Origin: Flammulina velutipes
Taxonomy: Eukaryota > Basidiomycota > Agaricomycetes > Agaricales > Physalacriaceae
Direction of reading: 5' to 3'
Assembly (NCBI GenBank): GCA_011800155.1
Contig: CM022371.1
Location: 310,001 to 374,000 of the forward strand
DNA length: 64,000 nucleotides
Within the stretch, counting starts at the first letter, position 1. Each line of letters opens with the position of its first letter. A model generated the notes under the pieces. That model made no database searches. It was given only the letters and a program-made list of their open reading frames with translations, and had not been told where the DNA came from. Below, one piece after another: positions 1-11,441 of this stretch. Position numbers and translations under genes: made by a program.

Positions 1-12
1 GAAATTCTACTA

Positions 13-408
13 CTAGGGCTCCTGGAGCTGGATATGTATGTTCTGTGATGGGACTGGGGATAACGCCAGTGGCGAGCTTTGGCGAGAGATTCCTGGTGAC
101 GACGAGACACTCCGGTGATGAACGTGGCGCGGGACGGCAGAAGCTGCAGCTGGGAACGCGAAGGTCCCCATCTGAGCTTGGTATGTCTCCATTTGATTCC
201 CTTGACCAAAGGACGATGCTGAGAAATGTCCTAGCCCTTCGTTGGCAGTCCATCCAGTAGCGGGCCAGTTAACTGATGTCCCGTTAAATGTGTTTGGAAG
301 TGGCGCCGAGGGAAGAGACGATGCTGAGAACGAGAATGGTGACGATGACATGAGGGAAAGAGACAGACGTGGAGGTGCTTCTAGCCCTGCCCCAACCAAT
401 ATTGTCAT
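13..408 (-). CDS. Ser/Pro-rich hypothetical protein (possibly partial)
   Basis: Open frame of 131 residues ending in a TAG codon at 13-15. The composition is low-complexity and rich in Ser, Pro and Ala, with short runs such as SSSP and SRQSSPLALSPVPS that look like phosphorylatable disordered sequence. No domain is recognised. It lies 3' of the Tnp2 transposon on the same strand, so it could be a host gene fragment interrupted by the element, or the last exon of a longer gene whose upstream exons are not visible. The ATG at 408 is simply the first in frame and has no special support. No function is proposed. Confidence 0.3.
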   Translation of the reverse strand: MTILVGAGLEAPPRLSLSLMSSSPFSFSASSLPSAPLPNTFNGTSVNWPATGWTANEGLGHFSASSFGQGNQMETYQAQMGTFAFPAAASAVPRHVHHRSVSSSPGISRQSSPLALSPVPSQNIHIQLQEP

Positions 409-482
409 TCAAAAATTGCCGATATTTGAATATTGCAGCCCTTGTACATTTCGATCATGAACTGCTTTAAACATATATGGTA

Positions 483-3400
483 TTAGACAGAAACCTCTTC
501 GTCGTCAAATAACTCCTCCTCTATAGACTGAAGTGATCCTTGTCCTGGTTTTTCCATTAAGTACCAATGTCCAGGAGCACTATGACGAGGATCGGGCGCC
601 ATCATAACTACTGACAGTATATTTTCGGCATCAATGACCTTGAGACCACCATCGGCGCGCTTTGTTGCCGTCCAATATGTCTGGAAGGACTCTTCGAGTA
701 AGTGCTGGTCTGGACGGCTGAAGTAGGAGACCATAGCACACGCTTTCTTGATGTTCTGAACTTCAAAAACCATGTAGTATAAGACCTCCGCAATGTGGAA
801 TGCTGTATTGTCAGCCTCGTCAGCGATAACCTAGAAATGATATTAGATTTATTGTAAGAAATTAAGCTGTGCTTACTCGAACATGACGGGCACAACGAAG
901 CTTATCCAAAGGTTTGTGTGCTTCCTTCCATAGTGAACGTGCTATTTGGCCATTTGGAAGCCTTAGACATGCCCATCGAATGATCTTTGTTTTCTTTGAC
1001 TGCAAATGAGTACCAAGAGAAGATAGATACTGGTGGATCTGCTCTGTCTCGATCTCAGAAACAAGGCGGGAGGCAGAATCCCGCGCCGGAAGAAGGACGT
1101 AGCCACGGCCAACTTCCAAGGTCAAGAGCGTTCCGTGGTAAGCGTGTTTGCGCATCTCGATCAAGCTCTGGCATGATAGCCTTCATAGCATTGACTTGAC
1201 AGCGTAGAACTGCACGCTGAGCCAAGTTGGAGAATGCATTAGAATGCTGGCGGATTTCTTCACCAAGATTGCCGATCGTTCTCTCAATAACCCATTGTGA
1301 GTAGATCTTCCCGGGACCACAACGAACCACCTCATGGGCCATGTGTACAGGTGCATGAATGCTTTGACGGACAAAGTGGATCCTGTCTGCCCGACGCTGC
1401 ACATAAAGGTCCTCGTACTCTACAGCAAACTCACTAAGAAGTTTGTCAGCCTCCAATAGTTCCTTTGGCGCAATGTCTTCCTGGAGCATTAGGCGCATCC
1501 CTCGTACTAGCTTGCAATAATGACGATAGTAACGTGTCGGCACAATCCCGTGGAAAAGGGCGGGCCCAAGCCCATAGAAGTAAAGTAGAAATTCCCACGC
1601 CTTGTAACCACTCGAGATTTTTTCAGCCGGATTCCATGGTGGACGGTCGAAAGAACCGGGAATGTATGGTGTAGCGGCTGCGACGGTAGCTCCGTGAGTT
1701 TTCCAAGTATCCCTAACAAGCACTACCCAATCCCAACTGGCTTTCGAGTCGGATTTGTCGCAATCAAGAGTGCCGCGCCACAATGCAAAAAATATGTCAG
1801 TTATGTTGAGGCATGGTAAATGCATATTATCACCAGGAAACATTGCCGGGACACTAAACGTCTTTGACGGAGGAAGTCCGGAGAATAGACTGGGCCGACA
1901 GATTCCCGTTTCCAGACGATTCCTCTCATACTGGTTTTTGCTGCGGGATGATTCCACCAAGGTGAGATTCTGCTCATAGCGCTGTCGAGCTGATGTGAAG
2001 TTGAACTCCTTCAACAAGCGTATAAGGTCGACATCCCCGTGATCACAACCTGCAACTGCGAACCCAACTGGTTTCAATAAGGCCGGATAATAGTGAGCTC
2101 CTCCCGGTTTGTGGCGTCCAGTTAGAGGGCAGTAAAGTCGACAGCCGTACTTACCATGATGCCCAACACATCCGCTTATTGCAGCCATAGCAGGACCGTC
2201 TGCCGTCCCAAATACAAAAAACGGCTTGGACATCTTGAGAGCCAAAGATCTTGCGTCCCACACTCGGAGTCCATGTTTCTGTGCGACGGCAAGATAAACG
2301 AGGCCTGGGAGGAGGTACGAATCCAGGTTTTTGGGCTTGTTTGGTCCTGGAATGACGCCACCAGGAATGACATGTTTCTTCTGGTACCGTACATTTGGAT
2401 TTAGATCAAGAATGACCTGGCCGTAAATCAGTGAGCTAGATAGAATATATGTGCTAAACAAAGGCTGACCCAGATATATATCCAACAATCAGATGCCTTC
2501 ATGCGATACAGTTGAGCTCCATCGATCGACAACATGATTGTCATATCATTCTCCGTGATATCCCCCCTCTTGACTGCATCAAGATAGCCAAATCCGTCAA
2601 AAATGTCACGATAAGGCGAAGATCGTACACCCGCGTTGGCTCCTAGCTCTTTAGTGATACGTTCGGTATAGTCTTTACGGTATTGCATAGCAGCGGCCCC
2701 ATCAGAGCTGCGCCACAATGCTTGCAACTGGGGGCCTATTGGTATGGTATGGAACGTTTTACGGGGTATACTGCCGTCTGAGGTAGTGTAACGGTCTTCC
2801 CCGCAGTATGGACACACACGCAGTGCAGAGAAGGGCCCTGTGAAGCCAGTACAAGAGTTATAGCACATGTCCGTGGTGACAGGAATAACACCACTGAGCT
2901 CTTGAACGAGTTTCTTCACCTTTGAGAAAATGAGTAAAATAATATCAAGAGAACGAGCAGATTTTGTGACCTTGTAAAGAGTCAGCATCTCATTTTCAGG
3001 ATGATGCTGCTCATACGCTCGTTGGACGTTGTTGTAAGTATCTTCCGAAGCATTTGAGGTAGCAAGAAATACTTCGATCGAGAATAACTGTGATGACGAC
3101 AACGCTGGTGGCTGGTCTGGAGGGTTGTGCATATTGTGGCGTATGTCCGGGTCGATATCATCAAGTGAGGCAGTCTCAAGGGAGTGTATAAATTTCCGCG
3201 CTATCTGGATCTCCTCGATGTGATATGTAGGGGGGTTTCCAGAGGCCGCATCTTGATTCATATTCTGCTCATTTCCGGAGCCTCTGTCCTCCGGATCTGA
3301 TTCGGAGCTCTCCTTCTCCAACTCCTGGGTTGTATAGCGACGAAGAGTGTCGTCATCCGACATATCCTCGTCCTGAAGATGCGCAAGAGATCCACGATCT

Positions 3401-3984
3401 AACAGATTGCTTCCATTAGCTCTGTGCGCGGGCGGGTCTGAACTGGGTATGAAGGGAACATTGAAAGTCTGCAAATTTTATCAGGATTATGGGAATTATC
3501 ATGGGGGTTTGTCTTACGGGTGCCTCGTCTGGTTCACTATCACTTTCTTCATCCGAAGATGGATCTCTCAGTGGTGGCATCTACATACCCAATTAGATAT
3601 ATGAGTCGGTAGAAGAACTCATGGAGGACTCACATCAAGGAAATCATCTATCATTTCGACGTCCTCATCTTGTTCCGGTCGCTCAAACAGAATATTAAAA
3701 TCTATCTGGGCCGGGCTGATGGGAGCAGTCTGTGTACGTGTACGCGTCGGGAGAGGAGAGCCGCCTACGACCAGCGCAAGGGCTCTCTCAATGTCCGCCT
3801 CGTTGAAAACAGTACGTCTCGGTGTTTTACTGTCGGGATGCCTTCTGGGAATCTCAGCGCTCAGCGCATTGGTCCCGTACTTCTTTTCGTGTTGTCGGAT
3901 GGTTCGTCGTTGGCTATGATATTGCCCCTCCGCGGAATTTTGGAGGCAGCGACGGCAGACACAAAGATATTCAGTGGATGGCAT
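483..3984 (-). CDS. Tnp2-family transposase, frameshifted
   Basis: The product resembles the Tnp2 transposases (En/Spm-CACTA type) common in basidiomycetes. Exons by splice signals: 3984-3634, 3580-3518, 3468-2470, 2416-877 and 830-483, about 1,100 residues. The N-terminus has a CVCRRC zinc-ribbon-like start, followed by an acidic linker. The central core carries DMCYNSCTGFTGPF, CPYCGEDRY, LSIDGAQLYR and DCWIYIW. After the intron at 2417-2469 come HVIPGGVIPGPNKPKN, GTADGPA and CRLYCPLTGRHKPG. The fourth exon changes frame near 1105-1120: LPRNALDLG is followed one frame over by GRGYVLLPARD, which is how the family continues. A single exon frame cannot reach the last exon, so this copy is probably inactive. 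The upstream half of the third exon contains an in-frame 51-nt stretch after LTLYK that looks like a retained intron. The transposase would cut and join the element's ends in the nucleus. Confidence 0.8.
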
Positions 3985-4330
3985 GGCAGTGAATGGTAAT
4001 ATGGGCTTGTAGACAGTTTCATTCAGTGGTTTAAATCCAAAGCCACAAGGCTATACGATATGTAGACAGCAGTACACAGACTTGAAGTTGATGCGACAAG
4101 TTGGCGAGGTAACGGACCGCTGCTACCGTTGGGTTAGAAACGATACAACTCCAGGCGATGCTTCGGGTTAGCGTCATGGCAAGCCGACGGGATGTGAATA
4201 TCGTGGAAAATCGAGTGCAAGAGGCGCGATCAATTATGATCACGTATTTAGTAGAAATCCCACGATATCGCTTGAATCGGAACGATCACTAGTCGCAAAC
4301 CGACGATATTCCTCGTTTTGAGCATAGGCA
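483..4330 (-). mobile_element. Tnp2/CACTA-type DNA transposon, decayed, ends not resolved
   Basis: The transposase gene fills most of this interval. The 5' flank (about 4,000-4,330) has several copies of a CGATAT-centred motif (near 4053, 4198, 4260 and 4302), which could be subterminal transposase-binding repeats. I could not find matching terminal inverted repeats or a target-site duplication on both sides, so the limits are approximate. Confidence 0.45.
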
Positions 4331-4842
4331 CTTTTCACTGGGCGTCAACATCGACTGAATTCGTGTACCTGGAAGCTGCGTTGACGGTGTGTTTAAGATT
4401 ATCTCTGTGTTCTTTCCGGTCGCTGATCGAATTTCGATAGGGCCGTGTGCTGAAATCATCAGGAAGAAATCTACTACGTAAGGAGATTGAACTGGAGGTG
4501 GTCGCGGCCAATTATCAACTGAATTATAGAGACGACCTTGATGATATGTTAAGCAGTTGGGATATTCACGTTATATCTGATTATTTTGTGGTGCTTCCCT
4601 TTTTTTATACACTCTCTGTTGTCCGCTTTCTCATCTACATATCTATATAGTAAATTGCTATGGTGAATGCTCTGAACAGGAGCTCCGCGGAAATATTGTA
4701 ATTCACCATGTACATACACCTATACAGCTAATATAGGAAAATAAGAACTAGTGAGGAAATAGTTGCGCGAAGGGGCCCCTAGGGCTTTGCTTATTCTTGT
4801 TTGCTAACAACCTCTTTTCAATCTTGTCTTCGTCATACCATC
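3985..4842. other. Non-coding stretch, 5' flank of transposon and promoter of BTB-like gene
   Basis: No convincing coding region. The left part belongs to the transposon flank. Positions about 4336-4690 are the upstream region of the next gene, and this segment recurs in diverged form at about 6631-6880. Confidence 0.4.
4336..4690 (+). repeat. Copy A of a diverged direct repeat
   Basis: Shared blocks with 6631-6880 include CTGGAAGCTGCG/CCGGAAGCTGCA, GATAGGGCCGTGTGCT/GATAGAGCCGTGTACT and TTGTCCGCTTTCTCATCT, in the same order. Copy A lies just upstream of the BTB-like gene and is the longer version. Confidence 0.6.
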
Positions 4843-5739
4843 ATGGCTAGCGAAATGACTCTCCAGGACATCAAGAGGGAAATATCCGAAAATCTGACTG
4901 TTAATGGCATCCCCCCATCTGAAGTGGATTTCCAAATCGCATTGTTCAAAGGTTGGGGACAGAGGTATGTCACCCACCTACCGCCACATACACATCTAAC
5001 CCCTTTAAAAAAGTGCCTATGACTCCATGCACGTATCACCGTCTTCCTTCGAACCATCTCACTTATCTAAACCGTAGAACAAACAATGTGCCGTGCGTGC
5101 CAGAGACCGACATAGTGGTTCAAGCCCACGGAGAACAGTTCCCCATGCACCGGCACATCTTCCTCCAGCTATTCGACAATTTCGCCAAGTGGCCTACCAT
5201 GGATGGCTATAATCTGGACTGCTTCATTCCCGCCCACCATTTTCGTGCTTTGCGGCAATACGCCTACACAGGACACAGTATGAATTATGCGACTCACATG
5301 TTCCGGGAACTGTCTATCCATATTCTACGCGAAGATGGTCCGGACGGCCCGTTTCTCGCGCTGGACATGGAAGGGATGATGGCTGAGACACTAGATGCTC
5401 GTTTGAGTGTGGCGCGCCACATACTAGAGTTTGTAATGCTCTTGGAGGCCTCACGTTGCAGTGAGTCATCTGATATCCTGGGAGAGGAGGCATTAAGAAT
5501 TGCAATGGTCTGTTGGAATCTAATTGAGGACTGCGGTGATCTCAGTGATGAAATGGTGCTTGGCTGGACGAATGACATTGACCGGGCTTCGCAAGAATGG
5601 TATCTTAGGTAAGTGATTTGTCTCCTGAGTGTCTATTCATTCTCTTATACATTGTTTTAGGGTCTGTCTCCTTCACGATATAAAACGTGTCTCGTCCCAC
5701 TGTCACCCTGTTGCGTCCCACACATTGGCACGGCTTTGA
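4843..5739 (+). CDS. BTB-like short protein
   Basis: Three-exon model: 4843-4964, 5078-5608 and 5661-5739, giving 243 residues with every phase closed. The core reads DIVVQAHGEQFPMHRHIF followed by an ALRQYAYTGH block. This is the spacing seen in fungal BTB/POZ proteins (D.V....F.VH...., then a ...YTG. strand/helix), which act as dimerisation modules. The match is weak and the length short. A region rich in Leu and Glu follows (LDARLSVARHILEFVMLLEAS), like the helical back half of BTB proteins. If the GTAAGT at 5609 is not used, the frame stops at once with TAA at 5610-5612. The upstream sequence is the longer copy of a local repeat; a shortened relative of the whole locus lies at about 6631-7010. 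Confidence 0.45.
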
Positions 5740-6630
5740 GCCTTTGAGCCTTTTTTTTTTTACCATCAACACAAAATTATGATGTCAGGGTTCAAAAACT
5801 GCATATATAGATGTTACTAGTCGACTTGTAAATAAAAATTTCTTTCGCGAGTACATGTAGCGCCACTTCGTGAGTGTAGCGTGAGAACATCAACCTGACT
5901 CCAATCACGCCTTGACTCCCGCCATCATCCTCGTTATTGCGCCTCACTTCTTTCCAAAGGTCGTCCTCGCATATGTGACATGAATAGCGACGAGATTCGT
6001 TTGGACACTAGAAAAATCTGAAGACAAGGCCGGCCATGCGACTATCTGGTGTGTCAGTAAACGATTCTCGACGTGTCGCTTACTTTTATACAGGAAATAA
6101 ATTTTATTCGTCTATATTCCCCGTGTGGGCCCGAGGTGTGTACTCCGAGACGCTGAGTAAACGATGGACAAGCAGACGGAGCGGAACCAAGCGGTGGTGC
6201 ATTGTGACAGCTCTCAAACGCGCACTGTTTATCACTTGGTGCGTCCTACTGCAGTCAAACATTCACCGTTACTCACCCACTGTTACAGGTTTTGGAGCGA
6301 TAACTCCTTGCATGATGATTTTGGCCGAATGGCAGGCGCACCGAACAAAAACTGGCGCAGATAATATCCGCAGGTGGAAATAGAACGTGCTACATGCGAG
6401 TCGGCGGCTACGACCGATAACACTCCTTCCAAAATCGAGAACGACACGGAGGCTGGAGGTTGGCTCTTTCTGTGAGAAACCAACACACCGATTGCATGAT
6501 CCTGATTGCTCTCTCTCTAGGACCACAGTCACCCATGTAAGGCTCTGTCGCACTGTACTTAGCCTGTGCAATCGCTGATGCCCATTAAATATCCTGTTGG
6601 CTTGAACGTCTTCACATTCAACCTCGTTGC

Positions 6631-7010
6631 TGTCTCGGCTTTTTCGTCGTCAGCCTCGTCTAAATTCGCGTACCCGGAAGCTGCAGTGACGATATCATAT
6701 CATTCCTCTTTCTAGTTACTGATATATCTAAAGCGATAGAGCCGTGTACTCTCAGACGAGGCAAACGTCAGGCTCTTGGTATCCGTCACCCTATGGGAGA
6801 AGCTTTATACGTTCTCTATTGTCCGCTTTCTCATCTGGCTCTATCGAGTAGTTCACTATCGTGTATGCCTCTCGTGGTATTGTTTTTGTCGACCCGATAT
6901 ACTATCTTCCTGTCTCTTCAAGATTGAGCTCAGAGGACCGTCGAAGAGTTTCTTAGGTAAGGTATAATGTTATTTTCTTTTACAGTGATACATGTCCCGC
7001 GTCCGTGTTG
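6631..7010 (+). repeat. Copy B: deleted relative of the 4336-5739 locus
   Basis: The left part matches the upstream region of the BTB-like gene. The right part (TTTCTTAGGTAAGG...TTTTACAG near 6945-6990) resembles that gene's last donor and intron (TATCTTAGGTAAGT...TTTTAG at 5601-5660). Nearly all coding sequence between is missing, so this looks like an internally deleted duplicate. Confidence 0.5.
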
Positions 7011-7792
7011 AGTCTTTTCCTTTACTATTTCGCTCATTATGCTCATTCCTTTTCGGCAGTTTCCCTACTCTTGTGATTGGATGTAGATCTGGAAAAAGTC
7101 GATCTAGCTCAGGATCGTGACAATCTTTTCCCTCGTACCACAGACTAGGTATCCAACTCTGCGGACTGAATTGAATGTTGGACCTTGTTGAACCCAACTC
7201 GGATCAGCGATCGATGTATGGTAACTGATCGACCTCTCCTATAGTTATACCTGTACAATGCTAATGATTCAATAGTCTACACGTTGTTTACACAAACCCT
7301 CCCGTATTACACGATAGCACATTATCCTGAACACTAGGATCAAGGGTAGGCTTCAGTTTCGTAGGTCGTCCTGGACTCCTACTCGGGAGGCTCACAGGAG
7401 GATAATCTCAAGAGATCCCGGCGATCGCTATGCGACTATTCGATCTTGCGCTTGATCTCGTAGGACTCGAGCCTTTCCGACTTGACAATATGGCAGCCTC
7501 TACGCCGTTCCCGCGCCACAACGAACTAGGTAACTTGTAGTATATCATAATATTCCCACCAGCATTGCTTCCGGTCAAGGGACGTTCTCGCGCGAAGCTC
7601 TCGGATGAGTCGATGATTCCTCACATACCTATTGTTCCTGGTCCTCCAAGTCTATGTCTATGAGTATGCCTGGATGCTTGTCTCATGCGATCTATCCGTT
7701 CTATTTCGCCTTCACGGTCTCATCTCCTCCGCTTCCTGAGTCCCCAATTAACCATGCTCGTCATCGATGATCAGCGTACCTTTTCTGCGGGC

Positions 7793-7800
7793 TATAAAAA
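7793..7800 (+). promoter_or_regulatory. TATA box of ice-binding protein gene
   Basis: TATAAAAA lies 83 bp before the chosen ATG at 7883, in front of a short pyrimidine-rich leader. Confidence 0.5.
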
Positions 7801-7882
7801 TCCTATAATCCGAAGGGAAAGATTCCTAGTAGTCAATTCCCCTCGACCAGCCTTTCCTTCACATTTTCGACCTCCAGCAGCA

Positions 7883-8839
7883 ATGTCCTCTTCCTCTATC
7901 CTCTCCGTGCTCTTCCTTGGTCTCCTCGTACGTTCGCTCTACGCTCTTCCATCATCCCCAGTCCGTTAACTTCCTGCTTTTTCCCCGTAGGGTTCCACCG
8001 TCGCCATCGGTCCAGCCAAAGTTAATCTAGGCGGCGCTGGCACTTTCGCAATCCTCGCCACGTCCGGCGTCTCTACAATACCTGCCTCCTCGATCAATTG
8101 CGACGTTGGGGTCAGTCCCATCGCCGCCACAGCCGTCACTGGGTTTTCTCTAACGAAAGACCCGGGCGGTATGTTCGCCAAGTCAACGCAGGTCACCGGC
8201 AAGGTCTATGCTGCGTCGTACGGTGGACCCACTGCAGTTAAGCTCTCAACTGCCGTTGCGAATATGAGGACTGCATACAACGATGCTCAAGGTCGGACTA
8301 ATCCTAACTTCAATAATCTCCGCAATGGTAAGTTATCTTCCACGCCTGTGATATTGGTCGCTAATACATATAGGTGCCCTTGGTGGCGCGACCCTCAAAC
8401 CTGGTTTATATAAAGTTAGTTCACTTCGTCTAACAGCTCCCAAGTCGTTTTAACCGTCCAACGCAGTTCACTACCGGTGTGACCATCGGGTCAGACGTCA
8501 CTCTCACTGGCGGTTCTTCTGATAGTCAGTCATTTTCAACTTCCTTACCCACTTCTGACGCGCGATCTTACAGCCTACATAATCCAAAGCGCAGGACCCC
8601 TCCTCCTTACCACCGGCGCCAAAGTCCTCCTCAGCGGCGGAATTCAGCCAGCCAACGTCTTTTGGGCGGTCGGTGGTGCTGTGACTACGGCGTCCAACTC
8701 GCAGTTCCAGGGTATCCTCCTCGCCAAGACAAACGTGGCGGTTGGCACGAACGCGAGAGTTAATGGCCGGATTTTGGCTCAGACTGCTGTAACACTGCAG
8801 AAGTCGACTGTTGCAGTTCCAGGAAGCTGTGCTGCGTAA
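7883..8839 (+). CDS. Secreted ice-binding protein, DUF3494 family
   Basis: Five exons (7883-7927, 7991-8327, 8374-8414, 8467-8524, 8574-8839) give 248 residues. A hydrophobic signal peptide (MSSSSILSVLFLGLLG) is split by the first intron. The mature part shows the DUF3494 antifreeze hallmarks: LGGAGTFAILATSGVSTIP, then DVGVSPIAATAVTGFSL near the N-terminus, a central helix with AYNDAQGR, and C-terminal beta-solenoid turns (GVTIGSDVTLTGG, VFWAVGGAVTT, FQGILLAKTNVAVGTNARVNGRILAQTAVTLQKST). The length equals that of characterised fungal ice-binding proteins, so it appears complete. It should act outside the cell by adsorbing to ice and blocking recrystallisation. Family members are known from snow moulds and other cold-tolerant fungi, often after horizontal transfer; here all four introns have normal host-like sizes. 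A TATA box lies upstream. Activity cannot be judged from sequence. Confidence 0.9.
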
Positions 8840-9297
8840 GAGTTTTGGCATGATTTTCATTGGTATCTATAGCGCGCTGCTTACACTTAGGCGCCTGGTT
8901 CTGTATTCACATGTACGTATATATATCTTTAACGCAGCGTGTATTTTTATGGGGGCTTCTTTTACCATTCCTCTGACTTTCATTTGAGTGATCAATGAAC
9001 GGAATGAATCACAACTCTTGCCGCAACGTGTCCGCGTTTCGTTGACGTTGTTTAGGTATTTCTGTACGCGAGGATGTAAAGCTAGAGAGTAGCCTCAAAC
9101 AAAGGCTAAGGTGTTATGCCTTGAGCTATGTACGTCTGACAGTAGTTTGAAATACCAGATTGTCTTGAAATCAGCACGTGTAAGTAATCTGAAACCCCTC
9201 TGCCTTTGACCGTCATTGTCTCGTTTCAATCGAACATTCAATTGCAAGGTATGTTCCATTCAACGGTAGTCGATGTGTCGTTTATTTTATTTGAAGA
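8840..9297. other. Intergenic, nothing recognised
   Basis: Contains the 3' region of the ice-binding protein gene and the presumed promoter of the MYND gene. No ORF or RNA gene seen. Confidence 0.4.
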
Positions 9298-10507
9298 ATG
9301 CCCAGGGCACCGATTCCAGAGCAGCCTGACAGGTCGCTGTGCAGAGCTATGATGTGCGGCAAGACTGGCACAAAGGCCTGCACGCGTTGCCTCGGCGCCA
9401 TCCCTCGTCCCAAGTACTGCAGCAAGGAATGTCAAAGACGCGTATGTCTTTTAATCACTTTCACGTTCTGGAACAATACTGACTACAATGTCAGGATTGG
9501 CAATTCCACAAGAAGTATTGCGGGAAGTGAGTGCGCTTCAAGTTGCTTTGGCGTTGAATTCTGATTCACCACCTGGAAACAGGAAGGTCTACACGTTCAC
9601 TATCGAGCTTCTGGGGTCAACGAATCCCGTAATCAAGCGCACGGTGGACGTCCCCTCTTGGTATACGTTCCAATACTTCCACTTTGTCATCCAGTACGCG
9701 TTTGGGCCGTGGGAGCAGTGCCATCTGCATGAGTTTTCGTATTCCACTGCGAAGGCGAATCGGAGTGGGGGTATCTCGTTAGACGCGGATGAGAGTGTGT
9801 TGAAGATCATCGCGGAGGGTGAAGAGCCTGAAATGCCGCTCTTTGGGGGAAGGAGGCCGACACCGACGTATCTGTATGAGAAGGAGGTGAAGTTATCGGA
9901 CATGTGCGATGAGGCTGGGAAGCATCGGGCGTTGGCTTCTAAGAGGGGTGAAGTGCTTCCGTTGACGTATGTTTATGACTTTGGGGTGCGTTCTTCTACT
10001 TTCTTGTTCGTCGACCAAGTCCTTATCATGTGCCCTCAGGACAACTGGGAGCATCTCATAAAGTTCAAGGAGGAGAAGATGGCGACGACGGATCGGCCCA
10101 TGTTCTCGAGGGCTATTGGTATATTTTTCTCTGTTGTGGTTTCTGGTTGGGGGTTGACTTGGTTTATGGCAGGATACCCTCCGGCTGAAGACGCTGGGGG
10201 AGTTACTGGGTGGGAAGAAGTCAAAGATGCTTTCGCAGCGGCTCATCCTACTCCGGACCAAATACGGCGACGCCAGTGGGCCATCGAGCGCATGGGGTAT
10301 AAGGACCGAAATGATCCCTTGTCCGTAGGGGAGAAGGCGTATAGCCCGTTCAACGAGGTAAATGTTACGGTTATGAACTATGAAGGGCGATGGGAGAATC
10401 ATCTTGAAGGGTACCGCGAGCAGCTGGGTGAGGTCATTGAGAGACCAAACTATGCAGATGACGATGATATTGATTCGGACGAGTCGGAACTGTTGACTGC
10501 GGGGTGA
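9298..10507 (+). CDS. MYND zinc finger fused to pRiA4b ORF-3-like domain
   Basis: Five exons (9298-9441, 9495-9526, 9583-9985, 10040-10118, 10173-10507) give 330 residues with all phases closed. Residues about 15-58 form a MYND finger: C..MCGKTGTKACTRC, then PKYCSKECQRRDWQFHKKYC; the second exon of only 32 nt completes the last Cys/His residues. The rest matches the plasmid pRiA4b ORF-3 family: YTFTIELLGS.NPVIKR, VPSWYTFQYFHFVIQYAFG, CHLHEF, YVYDFGDNWEHLI, and YPPAEDAGG with GW.E near the C-terminus. YDFG|DNWEH is restored only after removing the intron at 9986-10039. MYND fingers bind proline-rich partners; the ORF-3 domain's role is unknown in any organism. The fusion recurs in basidiomycetes. 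Molecular function is not inferred. Confidence 0.85.
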
Positions 10508-11441
10508 TTCATTTATCTACGACTTTATGAGAGTCTTTGATACATCTTTCCTGTTCTCCCGCCGTCCCGCCAAGCATTACATACCTTGCGCGTGTGATTC
10601 GATCAATATTGGCCCGATTGGGTTCTTACCAGTGCTCTACAAGTTGAGTGTTGTCATAATCATGGTGGCGTCAGATTGTCAGCCCCAGAGATGAATTTAT
10701 ATCTGGTCATTCGGAAACTTGAGCATCATGGATGTTGCAATGGAGAGGGCCGCGGCGCGACTCTCTACGAGATCATCATCAGTGTTGCCGACTAAAATGG
10801 CATGTTCCGGCGTTTCGACGAGCGCTCATCTCGTGGAAAGGGTCAGCTCGACGAAGCTGCTCCAGCGCCAGCGCGTGATCACAGAGAAGCAACCTAATTA
10901 GAGCTTTCCTGTACTATGGCACTGAAAGATAATGTCGAACAAAAAGAGACTAGTATGCAGGTTTCCCCGAATAAGGAAAAGGCTGGATACGGTTCCGCAA
11001 TAGATGTGACAGAGGTGTAGTGTTGCGACAGTCTCCGGTTGCGGTTACAGTTGCCCGACTTGAGACAAAAAGGGGATCAGAGCGGCCCACTGTCGACAAC
11101 GTACATATTCCTGCGTTGCATAGGCACCTGAAATCCATCGTGTTGATTATCAGTGTTGCGCCCGGCCAACACTAGCATCAGCGGGCAAAACTGAATGAAA
11201 CACGGAAAGATTGGGGAGTAAATTTGGGAATATTGGCATACACGCTGTATTCAGGTGGAATATACAGTCGCGGTAGGTCATATTCAGAGGTCATGCGGCT
11301 GCTGGAGAGCAAAGTGAGGGCCGTCGGCGTTCATGTCCTAAAGCGGCGCATCAAAGGTATTTGCCGAGTTGATCAGTGGCTGTGCAACGCGACTGCGTAG
11401 GTACAAGACACGCGCAGATTGCAACTTACTCACTAACCACC
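10508..11441. other. Intergenic, nothing recognised
   Basis: About 930 bp between the MYND gene and VPS10. Short frames here show no codon bias or domain. The right part should hold the VPS10 promoter. Confidence 0.4.

Larger units (their letters stand above)
5740..7882. other. 2.1-kb gene-poor stretch with decayed repeat copy
   Basis: No open frame here has coding character. It contains a T12 run at about 5750, the decayed repeat copy at 6631-7010, and the promoter of the ice-binding protein gene at its right end. Confidence 0.5.

Noticed and set aside
4287..4330. A CACTA-like start (CACTAGTCGCAAACCG) near the transposon flank
   Set aside because: It points the wrong way for the right end of the minus-strand element and no matching inverted copy was found at the left side.
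5740..6600. Several short frames (e.g. 6036-6383)
   Set aside because: No domain, codon bias or splice signals; they overlap one another on both strands.
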